From: Aristolochia californica
Lineage: Eukaryota; Streptophyta; Magnoliopsida; Piperales; Aristolochiaceae
Assembly (NCBI GenBank): GCA_029961685.1
Contig: JARWKL010000014.1
Coordinates: forward strand, 20,532,452-20,596,451
Length of the DNA: 64,000 nucleotides
Direction: 5' to 3'
The notes under the pieces are model-generated. The model ran no database searches and was not told the DNA's origin. It was given only the letters and a program-made list of their open reading frames with translations. A program made the translations under genes and the position numbers. Below, piece by piece: positions 26,701-38,718 of this stretch. Numbering within the stretch: the stretch's first letter is position 1; each line of letters starts with the position of its first letter.

Positions 26701-28827
26701 AAGCTATCTGGGGTTGTACTAGTGGAATTTCCCCAACGTGGATAACAAAACTTTGGTGTTCATTTTTGTTGTGTGAAAATAATTTTCTTCACTCACAGTT
26801 ATTATTGTTTTCAAATTGTTTTGCATACATAAACTCTAAAATTTCCATTTTGTTGTGATGTATATTTGCCTTATGTTTTTGTTTACGTCAAAACTGGAAG
26901 AACGAATAACTCAAGTTTGAAAAAAAAATTGAACATACAAAATGGATAAAATGCACAAATGTTGAGAGAGATAATTCCAAAAAGTATCTATGGATTTTTA
27001 GGTTCACTTTTTGTAAAATAGGGAAAAATGGGTTGTTTGGCTCTGGTAAATGTCGCACCGCACGTTAACTTGAGAATTTTAATTTTTTCTACTCCAAATT
27101 TTTGGATCATTAGGTCATTTCCATATTCAACATGTTTCTGGCATGCATATCCACCACATTTAAAACATGTTAGGATCAATTAGGAATCTCTTTCTTATAA
27201 AATTCCACCAAGCTATTTGGGGTTGTACTAGTGTAATTTCCCCAATGTGGATAACAAAACTATGGTGTTCATTTTTAGTGCGTGAAAATAATTTTCTTCA
27301 CTCACATTTATTATAGTTTTCAAATTCTTTTGCATACAGAAACTCTAAAATTTCCATTTTGGTGTGACCTATATTTGCCTTGTCTTTTTGTTTACGAGAA
27401 AATTGGGAGAGCGAAAAACTCAAGTTTGAATAAAATAATATAACATCCAAAATGCAAAAATGCACAAATGCTGAGAGAGATAATTCCAAAAAGTATCTGT
27501 GATTTTTTAGGTCCGCTTTGTAAAAAGTGGGTTGCATGGCTTTGGTAAATATCCCACCGCACGTTAACATGAGAATTTTAATCTTTTCTACTCATTGATA
27601 TTTTTGGATCAATAGGGCATTTGCATCTTCAACATGTTTCTGGTATGAATATCCACCACATTTAAAACATGTTAGGATCAATTAGGAATCTCTTTCTTAC
27701 ATAATTCCTCAAACTTATCTGGGGTTGTACTTGTGGAATTTCCCCAACGTGGATAACAAAACTTTGGTGTTCATTTTTAGTGCGTGAAATTAATTTTCTT
27801 CACTCACATTTATTAAAGTTTTGAAATTCATTTGCATATTTAAACTCTAAAATTTCCATTTTGTTGTGATCTATATTTACCTTATGTTTTGGTTTACGAG
27901 AAAACTGGAAGAGCGAAAAAGTCAAGTTTCAAAAAAAAAATTGAACTTGAAATATGGAAAAAATTCACAAATACTGAGAGAGATAATTCCAAAAAGTATC
28001 TATGATGTTTTAGGTTCGGTTTTTGTAAAATAGGATAAAAGTGGGTTGTTTGGCTCTGGTAAATATCCCACCGCACGTTAACTTGAGAATTTTAATTTTT
28101 TCTACTCCATGAAATTTTTGGATCATTAGGACATTTGCATCTTCAAAATGTTTCTGGCATGCATATCCACCACATTTAAAACATGTTAGGCTCAATTAGG
28201 AATCTCTTTCTTATAAAATTCCACCAAGCTATTTGGGGTTGTACTAGTGGAATTTCCCCAATGTGGATAACAGAATATTGGTGTTCATTTTTAGTTCGTG
28301 AAAATAATTTTCTTCTCTCACATTTACTATAGTTTTCAAATTCTTTTTCATACATAAACTCTAAAATTTCCATTTTGTTGTGACCTATATTTGCCTTATC
28401 TTTTTGTTTACGAGAAAACTAGGAGAGCGAAAAACTCAAGTTTGAAAAAAATAATTGAACATCCAAAATGGAAAAATGCACAAATGCTGAGAGAGATTAT
28501 TCAAAATAGTATCAGTGATTTTTTGGTCCGCTTTTTGTAAAATAGGCAAAAAGTGGGATGTTTGGCCCTGGTAAATATCCCACCGCATGTTAACTTGAGA
28601 ATTTTAATTTTTTCTACTCCTTGAAATATTTGGATGAATAGGTCATTTGCATCTTCAACATGTTTCTGGCATGCATATCCACCACATTTAAAACATGTTA
28701 GCATCAATTAGGAATCTCTTTCTTATAAAATTCCACCAAGCTATCAGGTGTTGTTCTAGTTGAAATTTCCTCCAACGTGGATAACAAAACTTTGGTGTTC
28801 ATTTTTTGTGCACGAAAATAATTTTCT
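23718..28827 (+). repeat. Units F48-F57, second copy of the 11/12-unit block and following units
   Basis: Units start at 23718, 24232, 24743, 25255, 25766, 26278, 26789, 27298, 27800 and 28314. F48-F51 match F36-F40 with one unit missing, because F49 is a fusion. F55 (502 bp) has lost about 11 bases in the GCTTTTTGTAAAATAGGC segment. F56 shares the TATTAAAG start with F28, F44 and F48. No gene is supported. Confidence 0.87.
24232..24742 (+). repeat. Fusion unit F49 (F37-type head, F38-type tail)
   Basis: The first third shares ACCTATATTTGCC, AAACCCAAGTTTG and AAAATTAATTGAAC with F37. The rest shares TTTTTTGTACTCCTTG, CATGTATATCC and GGGTTATACTAGTGG with F38. A single unequal crossover between neighbouring types would give this hybrid and would remove one unit. 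This explains why F36 to F48 is 6125 bp (12 units) while F39 to F50 is 5617 bp (11 units). Confidence 0.8.
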
Positions 28828-31387
28828 TCACTCACATTTATTATAGTTTTCAAATTCTTTTGCGTACATAAAGTCTAAAATTTCCATTTTTTTGTGATCA
28901 ATATTTGCCAAATCTTTTTGTTTACAAGAAATTTGGGAGAGCGAAAAACTCATGTTTAAAAAAAAAAATTGAACATCCAAAATAGAAAAATGCAAAAATG
29001 CTGAGAGAGATAAATCCAAAACGTATCAGTGATTTTTTAGGTCCGCTTTTTGTAAAATAGGGAAAAAGTGGGTTGTTTGGCTCTGGTAAATATCCCACCG
29101 CACGTTAACTTGAGAATTTTAATTTTTTCTACAACATGAAATTTTTGGATCATTAGGTCATTTGCATCTTCAACATGTTTCTGGCATGCATATCCACCAC
29201 ATTTAAAACATGTTAGGATCAATTAGGAATCTCTTTCTTATAAAATTCCACCAAGCTATTTGGGGTTGTACTAGTGGAATTTCCCCAACGTGGATAACAA
29301 AACTTTGTTGTTCATTTTTAGTGGGTGAAAAAAAATTTCTTCACTCACATTTATTATAGATTTCAAATTCTTTTGCATACATAAATTCTAAAATTTCAAT
29401 TTTGATATGATCAATATTTACCTCATCTTTTTTTACGAGAAAACAAGGTTAGTAAAAAACTCAAGTTTGAAAAAAAAATTGAACATCGAAAATGAAAAAA
29501 TATACATATGCTAAGAGAGATAATTCCAAATAGTATCTGTGATTTTTTGGCTCCGCTTTATGTAAAATAGACAAAAAGTGGGTTGTTTGGCTCTCGTAAA
29601 TATCCCACCGCATGTTAACTTGAGAATTTAAATTTTTTCTACTCCTTGAAATTTTTGGATCATCAGGACATTTGCATCTTCAACATTTTTCTGGCATGCA
29701 TATCCACCACATTTAAAACATGTTAAAATCAATTAGGAATCTCTTTATTATGAAATTCTATCAAGCTATTTGGGGTTGTACTAGTGGAATTTCCCCAACG
29801 TGGATAACAAAACTTTGTTGTTCATTTTTAGTATGTGAAAATAATTTTCTTTACTCACATTTATTATAGTTTTCAAATTCTTTTGCATACATAAAAACTT
29901 AAATTTCTATTTTGATTTCATCTATTTTTGCCTTATCTTTTTGTTTACGAGAAAACTGGGAGAGCGAAAAACTCAAGTTTGAAAAAAATAATTGAACATC
30001 CAAAATGAAAAAATGCAAAAATGCTGAGAGAGATAAATCCAAAACATATCAGTGATTTTTTAGGTCCGCTTTTTGTAAAATAGGGAAAAAGTCGGTTGTT
30101 TGGCTCTGGTAAATATCCCACCGCACGTTAACTTGAGAATTTTAATTTTTTCTACAACATGAAATTTTTGGATCATTAGGTCATTTTCATCTTCAACATG
30201 TTTCTGGCATGCATATCCACCACATTTAAAACATGTTAGGATCAATTAGGAATCTCTTTCTTATAAAATTCCACCAAGCTATTTGGGGTTGTACTAGTGG
30301 AATTTCCCCAACGTGGATAACAAAACTTTGTTGTTCATTTTTAGTATGTGAAAATAATTTTCTTTACTCACTTTTATTATGGTTTTCAAATTCTTTTGCA
30401 TACATAAAAACTTAAATTTCTATTTTGATTTCATCTATTTTTGCCTTATCTTTTTGTTTACGAGAAAACTGGGAGAGCGAAAAACTCAAGTTTGAAAAAA
30501 ATAATTGAACATCCAAAATGGAAAAATGCAAAAATACTGAGAGAGATAATTCCAAAAATTATCTGTGATTTTTGAGGTCCGCTTTTCGTAAAATAGAGAA
30601 AAAGTGGGTGGTTTGGCTCTGGTAAATATCCCACCGCACGTTAACTTGAGAATTTTAATTTTTTCTACAACATGAAATTTTTGGATCATTAGGTCATTTG
30701 CATCTTCAACATGTTTCTGGCTTGCATATCCACCACATTTAAAACATGTTAGGATCAATTAGGAATCTCTTTCTTATAAAATTCCACCGAGCTATTTGGG
30801 GTTGTACTAGTGGAATTTCCCGAACGTGGATAACAAAACTTTGGAGTTCATTTTTAGTGGGTGAAAAAAAATTTCTTTACTCACATTTATTATAGATTTC
30901 AAATTCTTTTGCATACTTAAATTCTAAAATTTCAATTTTGATATGATCAATATTTACCTCATCTTTTTTTTACGAGAAAACTAGGTTAGTAAAAAACTCA
31001 AGTTTGAAAAAAAAATTGAACATCGAAAATGAAAAAATATACATATGCTGAGAGAGATAATTCCAAATAGTATCTGTGATTTTTTGGCTCCGCTTTATGT
31101 AAAATAGACAAAAAGTGGGTTGTTTGGCTCTCGTAAATATCCCACCGCATGTTAACTTGAGAATTTAAATTTTTTCTACTCCTTGAAATTTTTGGATCAT
31201 CAGGACATTTGCATCTTCAACATTTTTCTGGCATGCATATCCACCACATTTAAAACATGTTAAAATCAATTAGGAATCTCTTTATTATGAAATTCTATCA
31301 AGCTATTTGGGGTTGTACTAGAGGAATTTCCCCAACGTGGGTAACAAAAATATGGTGTTCATTTTTAGTGCGTGAAAATAATTTTCT
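28828..31387 (+). repeat. Units F58-F62, recent local amplification
   Basis: Units start at 28828, 29341, 29851, 30364 and 30877. F59 and F62, 1536 bp apart, are nearly identical and share GATATGATCAATATTTACC, GTTAGTAAAAAACTC and CATGTTAAAATC. F58, F60 and F61 share CTACAACATGAAATTTTTGG. F60 and F61 share a start with CATAAAAACTTAAATTTC. The order is X-Y-X-X-Y, as expected from a recent duplication of a small block. Confidence 0.9.
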
Positions 31388-34300
31388 TAACACACATTTA
31401 ATATTTTTTTAAAATTCTTTTCCTTACTTAAACTCCAAAATTTCCATTTTGTTGTGATCTATATTTGCTTTATCTTTTTCTTTACGAGAAAACTGCGAGT
31501 ACGAAAAACTCAAGTTTGAAAAAAAGAATGGAACATCCAAAATGGGAATGCACAAATGTTGAGAGAGATAATTCCAAAAAGTATCTGTGATTTATTTGGT
31601 CCGCTTTTTTGTAAAATAGGGAAAAAGTGGGTTGTTTTGCTCAGGTAACGTTAACTTGAGAATTTTAATTTTTTCTACTCCTTGAAATTTTAGGATCATT
31701 AGGTCATTTGCCTCTTCAACATGTTTCTGGCATGCATATCCACCACATTTAAAACTTGTTAGGATCAATTAGGAATCTCTTTCATATAAAATGCCACCAA
31801 GCTATCTGGGCTTGTACTAGTGGAATATCCTCAACGTGGATAACAAAACTTTGGTGTTCATTTTTAGTGCGTGAAAATAATTTTCTTCACTCACATTTAT
31901 TATAGTTTTCAAATTCTTTTGCATACATAAACTCTAAAGTTTCCATTTTGTTGTTATCTATATTTGCCTTATCTTTTTGTTTACGAGATAATTGGGAGAG
32001 CGAAAAACTCAAGTTTGCAAAAAATAATTGAACATCCAAAATGGAAAAATGCACAAATGCTGAGCGAGATAATTCCAAAAAGTATCTGTGATTTCTTAGG
32101 TCTCCTTTTTGAAAAATAGGAAAAAGGTGGGTTGTTTGGCTCTGGTAAATATCCCACCACACGTTAACCTGAGAATTTTAATTTTTTCAACTCCATGAAA
32201 TTTCTGGATCATTAGGTCATTTGCATCTTCAACAAGTTTCTGTCGTGCATATCCACTACATTTAAAACAGGGTAGGATCAATTAGGAATCTCTTTCTTAT
32301 AAAATTCCACCAAGCTATCTGGGGTTGTACTAGTGGAATTTCCCCAACGTGGATAACAAAACATTGGTGTTTATTTTTAGTGTGTGAAAATAATTTTCTT
32401 CACTCACATTTATTATAGTTTTCAAATTGTTTTACATACATCAAATCTAAAATTTCCATTTTGTTGCGATCTATATTCGCCTTATCTTTTTGTTTACGAG
32501 AAAACATGGAGACCAAAAAACTAAAGATTGAAAAAAAAAATTGAACATCCAAAATGGAAAAATATACAAATGCTGAGTGAGATAATTCCAAATAGTATCT
32601 GTGATTTTTTAGGTCTGCTTTTATTAAAATAGGAAAAAATTGGGTTGTTTTGCTTTGTTGAATATCCCATCGCACGTTAACTTGAGAATTTTAATTTTTT
32701 CTACTCCTTGATATTTTTGGATCATTAGGTCATTTGAATCTGCAACATGTTTCTAACATGCATATCCACCGCATTTAAAACCTGTTAGGATCAATTAGGA
32801 ATCTCTTTCTTATAAAATTCTCCCAAGCTTTCTGGGGTTGTACTAGTAGAATTTCTCCAACGTGGATAACAAAACTTTGGTGTTCATTTTTAGTGCGTGA
32901 AAATAATTTTCTTCACTCACATTTACAATAGTTTTCAAATTCTTTTGCATACATAAACTCTAAAATTTTCATTTTGTTGTGATCTATATTTGCCTTAACT
33001 TTTTGTTTACGAGAAAAATGGGAAAGCTAAAAACTCAAGTTTGAAAAAAAAAAATTGAACTTCCAAAATGGAAATGCACAAATGCTGAGAGAGATAATTC
33101 CAAAAAGTATCTGTGATTTTTTAGGTCCGGTTTTTTTAAAATAGGCAAAAAGGGGGTTGTTTTGCTCTGGTAAATATCCCACCACATGTTCACTTGAGAA
33201 TTTTAATTTTTTCTACTCCTTGAAATTTTTGGATCATTAGGACATTTGCATCGTCAACATGTTTCTGGCATGCATATCCACCACATTTAAAAAATGTTAG
33301 GATCATTTAGGAATCTCTTTCTTTTAAAATTCTACCAAGCTATCAGGGGTCGTACTAGTGGAATTTCCCTACGTGGATAAGAATACTTTTTTGTTCATTT
33401 TTAGTGCGTAAAAATTATTTTCTTCACTTACATTTATTATAGTTTTCAAATTATTTTGCATACATAAACTCTAAATTTTCATTTTGTTGTGATCTATATT
33501 TGCCTTATCTTTTTGTTTTCGAGAAAACTTGGAGAGCAAAAAACTCAAGTTTGAAAAAAAAAATTGAACATCCAAAATGGAAAAATATACAAATGTTGAG
33601 ACAGATAATTCCAAATAGTATGTGTGATTTTTTGCGTCTGCTTTTTGTAAAATAGGCAAAAAGTGGGTTGTTTGGCTCTCGTAAATATCCCACTACACGT
33701 TAACTTGAGAATTTTAATTTTTTATACTCCTTGAAATTTTTGGATCATTAGGTCATTTGCATATGCAACATGTTTCTGACATGCATATCCACCACATTTA
33801 AAACATGTTAGGATCAATTAGGAATCTCTTTCTTATAAAATTCCACCAAGCTGTCTAGGGTTCTACTAGTGGAATTTCTCCAATGTGGATAACAAAACTT
33901 TGGTGTTCATTTTTAGTGCGTGAAAATAATTATCTTCACTCACATTTATTATAGTTTTCAAATTCTTTTGCGTACATAAACTCAAAAATTTCCATTTTGT
34001 TGTCATCTATATTTTCCTTATCTTTTTGTTTACAAGAAAAATGGGAGAGTGAAAAACTCAAGTTTGAAAAAAAAAAATTGAACTTCCAAAATGGAATGCA
34101 CAATTGCTAAGAGAGATAATTCCAAAAATTATATGTGATTTTTTAGGTCTGCTTTTTGTAAAATAGGCAAAAAGTGGGTTGAGTTGCTCTGCTAAATATC
34201 CCACCGCACGTTGACTTGAGAATTTTAATTTTTTCTACTCCTTGAAATTTTTGGATCATTAGGTCATTTGCATCTTCAACATGTTTTTGGCATGCATATC

Positions 34301-35138
34301 CACCACACTTAAAACATGTTAGGATCAATTAGGAATCTCTTCCTAATAAAATTCCACCAAGCTATCTAGGGTTGTACTACTGGAATTTCCCCAATGTGGA
34401 TAACAAAACTTTGGTGTTAATTTTTATTGCGTGAAAATAATTTTCTTCACTTACATTTATCATAGTTTTCAAATTCTTTTGCATACATAAAGTCTAAAAT
34501 TTCCATTTTGTTCTGTTCTATATTTTCCTTATCTTTTTGTTTACGAGAAAACTGGGAGAGCAAAAAACTCAAGTTTGAAAAAAAAAAATTGAACATCGAA
34601 AATGGAAAAATATACAAATGCTGAGACTGATAATTCCAAATAGTATCTATGATCTTTTAGGACCGGTTATTGTAAAATAGGCAAAAAGTGGGTTGTTTGG
34701 CTCTGGTAAATATCCCACTGTTCACGAGAAAACTGGGATGGCGAAAAACTTATGTTTGAAAAACAAAATGAACATCCAAAATGGAAAAATGTGCAAATGC
34801 TGAGAGAGATAATTCCAAATAGTATCTGTGATTTTTTAGGTCCGCTTTTTGTAAAATAGGCGAAAAGTGGGTTGTTTGGCTCAGGTAAATATCCCACCAC
34901 ACTTAACTTGAGAATTTTAATTTTTTCTACTCCTTGAAATTTTTGGATCATTAGGTCATTTGCATCTGCAACATGTTTCTGACATGCATATCCACCACAT
35001 TTAAAACATGTTAGGATCAATTAGGAATCTCTTTCTTATAAAATTCCACCAAGCTATTTGTGTTTGTACTAGTGGAATTTCTCAAACGTGGATAACAAAA
35101 CTTTGGTGTTCATTTTTAGTGCGTGAAAATTATTTTCT
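31388..35138 (+). repeat. Units F63-F69, first copy of the 7-unit higher-order repeat (A-G)
   Basis: Units start at 31388, 31887, 32400, 32913, 33424, 33936 and 34447. Type marks are: A, GGAATAT(C/T)CTCAACG; B, AAAGTTTCC with GTTATCTATATTTGCC; C, TTTTATTAAAATAGG and TGTTGAATATCCC; D, ACATTTACAATAG; E, CTCTAAATTTTC with a tail GTCTAGGGTTCTACTAG; F, GCGTACATAAACTCAAAAA; G, CATTTATCATAG with GGACCGGTT. F63 is 499 bp (about 13 bases lost at GGTAACGTTAAC). F69 carries a 181 bp internal duplication. Confidence 0.88.
34447..35138 (+). repeat. Extended unit F69 (692 bp) with ~181 bp internal duplication
   Basis: At about 34720 the unit jumps from ATATCCCACTG back to TTCACGAGAAAACTGGG, a position about 180 bases earlier in the unit. 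It then runs through the same region a second time to the normal end. The excess over 511 bp is 181. The repeated part differs from the first copy at several positions, so the junction probably joined two different units by misaligned exchange. Confidence 0.92.
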
Positions 35139-35846
35139 TCACTAACATTTATTATAATTTTCAAATTCTTTTGCATACATAAACTCTAAAATTTCCAATT
35201 TGTTGTGATGTATATTTGCCTTATCTTTTGGTTTACGAGAAAAATGGGAGAGTGAAAAACTCTTGCTTCAAAAAAAAAATTGAACTTCCAAAACGGAAAT
35301 ACACAAATGCTGAGAGAGATAATTCCAAAAAGTATTTGTGATTTTTTTGGTCCGCTTTTTGAAAAATAGGGAAAAAGTGGGTTGTCTTGCTCTGGTAAAT
35401 ATCCCACTGCACGTTAACTTGAGAATTTTAATTTTTTCTACTCCTTGAAATTTTAGGATCATTAGGTAATTTGCATCTTCAACATGTTTTTGGCAGGCAT
35501 ATCCACCACATTTAAAACATGTTAGGATCAATTAGGAATCTCTTTCATATAAAATGCCACCAAGCTATCTGGGGTTGTACTAGTGGAATATTCTCAACGT
35601 GGATAACAAAACTTTGGTGTTCATTTTTAGTGTGTGAAAATAATTTTCTTCACTCACATTTATTATAGTTTTCAAATTCTTTTGCATACATAAACTCTAA
35701 AGTTTCCATTTTGTTGTTATCTATATTTGCCTTATCTTTTTGTTTACTAGATAACTGGGAGAGCGAAAAACTCAAGTTTGAAAAAAATAATTGAACATCC
35801 AAAAGGGAAAAATGCACAAATGCTGAGAGAGATAATTCCAAAAAGT
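35067..35846 (+). repeat. Segment nearly identical to 39161-39940
   Basis: From the end of F69 through F70 into F71 the sequence is nearly identical to the end of F77 through F78 into F79, at a constant offset of 4094 bp. In the full unit F70 against F78 I see only about four differences. The match falls off to ordinary inter-unit similarity on both sides. This is far closer than typical neighbours and marks a young copy event. Confidence 0.9.
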
Positions 35847-38718
35847 ATCTGTGATTTTTTAGGTCTCCTTTTTGAAAAATAGGCAAAAAGTGGGTTGTTT
35901 GGCTCTGGTAAATATCCCACCACGTTAACTTGAGAATTTTAATTTTTTCAACTCCATGAAATTTTTGGATCATTAGGTCATTTGCATCTTCAACAAGTTT
36001 CTATCTTGCATATCCACCACATTTAAAATATGTTAGGATCAATTAGGAATCTCTTTCTTAAAAAATTCCACCAAGCTATGTGGGGTTGTACTAGTGGAAT
36101 TTCTCCTACATGGATAACAAGACTTTGGTGTTCATTTTTAGTGTGTGAAAATAATTTTCTTCACTCACATTTACTATAGTTTTCAAATTTTTTTACATTC
36201 ATCAATTTTAAAATTTCCATTTTGTTGCGATCTATATTTGCCTTATCTTTTTGTTTCAAGAAAACTGGGAGAGCGAAAAACTTAAGTTTGAAAAAAAAAA
36301 AATTGAACATCCAAAATGGAAAAATATACAAATGCTGAATGAGATAATTCCAAATAGTATCTGTGATTTTTTAGGTCCGCTTTTATTAAAATAGGCAAAA
36401 ATTGGGTTGTTTGGCTCTGTTGAATATCCCACTGCACGTTAACTTGAGAATTTTAATTTTTTTTACTCGATATTTTTGGATCGTTAGGTCATTTGCATCT
36501 GCAACATGTTTTTGACATGCATATCCACCACATTTAAAACATGTTAGGATCAATTAGGAATCTCTTTCTTATAAAATTCCACCAAGCTTTTTGGGGTTGT
36601 ACTAGTGGAATTTCTCCAACGTGGATAACAAAACTTTGCTGTTCATTTTTAGTGCATGAAAATAATTTTCTTCACTCACATTTACAATAGTTTTCAAATT
36701 CTTTTGTATTCATAAACTCTAAAATTTCCATTTTGTTGTGATCTATATTTGTCTTAACTTTTTGTTTACGAGAAAAATGGGAGAGCGAAAAACTCAAGTT
36801 TGAAAAAAAAAATTGAACTTCCAAAATGGAAATGCACAAATGCTGAGAGAGATAGATCCAAAAAGTATCTCTGATGTTTAAGGTCCGCTTTTTGTAAAAT
36901 AGGCAAAAATGGGGTTGTTTTGCTCTGAGAAATATCCCACCGCATGTTCACTTGAAAATTTTAATTTTTTCTACTCCTAGAAATATTTGGATCATTAGGA
37001 CATTTGCATCTTCAACATGTTTCTGGCATGCATATCCACCACATTTAAAAAATTTTAGGATCAATTAGGAATCTCTTTCTTATAAAATTCTACCAAGCTA
37101 TCAGGGGTTGTACTAGTGGAATTTCCCCAACGTGGATAAGAAAACTTTTTTGTTCATTTTTAGTGCGTAAAAATAATTTTCTTCATTTACATTTATCATA
37201 GTTTTCAAATTCTTTTGCATACATAAACTCTAAATTTTCCATTTTGTTGTGATCTATATTTGCCTTATATTTTTGTTTATGAGAAAACTTGGAGAGCAAA
37301 AAACTCAAGTTTGAAAAAAAAAATTGAACATCCAAAATGGAAAAATATAAAAATGCTGAGCCAGATAATTCCAAATAGTATATGTGATTTTTTGGGTCCG
37401 CTTTTTGTAAAATAGGCAAAAAGTGGGTTGTTTGGCTCTCGTAAATATCCCACCGCACGTTAACTTGAGAATTTTAATTTTTTCTACTCCTTGAAATTTT
37501 TGGATCATTAGGTCATTTGCATCTTCAACATGTTTCTGACATGCATATCCACCACATTTAAAACATGTTAGGATCAATTAAGAATATCTTTCTTATAAAA
37601 TTCCACCATGTTGTCTAGGGTTCTACTAGTGGAATTTCTCCAACGTGGATAACAAAACTTTGGTGTTCATTTTTAGTGCATGAAAATAATTATCTTCACT
37701 CACATTTATTATAGTTTTCAAATTCTTTTGCGTACATAAACTCAAAAATTTCCATTTTGTTGTGATCTATATTTTCCTTATCTTTTTGTTTACGAGAAAA
37801 ATAGGAGAGTGAAAAACTCAAGTTTGAAAAAAAAAAAATTGAACTTCCAAAATGGAAATGCACAATTGTTGAGAGAGATAATTCCAAAAAGTATTTGTGA
37901 TTTTTTAGGTCCGCTTTTTGTAAAATAGTCAAAAAGTGGGTTGATTTGCTCTGGTAAATATCCCAGCGCACGTTGACTTGAGAATTTTAATTTTTTCTAC
38001 TCGAAATTTTTGGATCATTTTGTCATTTGCATCTTCAACATGTTTTTGGCATGCATATCCACCACACTTAACCCATGTTGGGATCAATTAGGAATCTCTT
38101 CCTAATAAAATTCCACCAAGCTATATTGGGTTGTACTAGTGGAATTTCCCCAACGTGGATAACAAAACTTTGGTGTTCATTTTTAGTGCGTGAAAATAAA
38201 TTTCTTCACTTACATTTATCATAGTTTTCAAATTCTTTTGCATACATGAACTCTAAAATTTCCATTTTGTTCTAATCTATATTTGCCTTATCGTTTTTTT
38301 TACGAGAAAACTGGGAGAGCAAAAAACTCAAGTTTGAAAAAAAAAATTGAACATCGAAAATGGAAAAATATACAAATGCTGAGACAGATAATTCCAAATA
38401 GTATCTATGATTTTTTTGGACCGGTTTTTGTAAAATAGGCAAAAAGTGGGTTGTTTGGCTCTAGTAAATATCCCACTGCACGTTAACTTGAGAATTTTAA
38501 TTTTTTCTACTCCTTGAAATTTTTGGATCATTAGGTCATTTGCATCTTCAACATGTTTCTGACATGCATTTCCACCACATTTAAAACATGTTAGGATCAA
38601 TTAGAAATCTCTTTCTTATAAAATTCCACCAAGCTGTCTAGGGTTCTACTAGTGGAATTTCTCCAACGTTGATAACAAAACTTTGGTGTTCATTTTTAGT
38701 GCGTGAAAATAATTATCT
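35139..38718 (+). repeat. Units F70-F76, second copy of the 7-unit higher-order repeat
   Basis: Units start at 35139, 35650, 36161, 36672, 37183, 37696 and 38206. Each matches the unit seven places earlier by its diagnostic marks: F63/F70, F64/F71, F65/F72, F66/F73, F67/F74, F68/F75 and F69/F76. The block is 3580 bp, close to seven times 511. The tail of F76 (GCTGTCTAGGGTTCTACTAG) is that of type E rather than G, so F76 is a G/E hybrid followed correctly by a type F unit. Confidence 0.88.
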
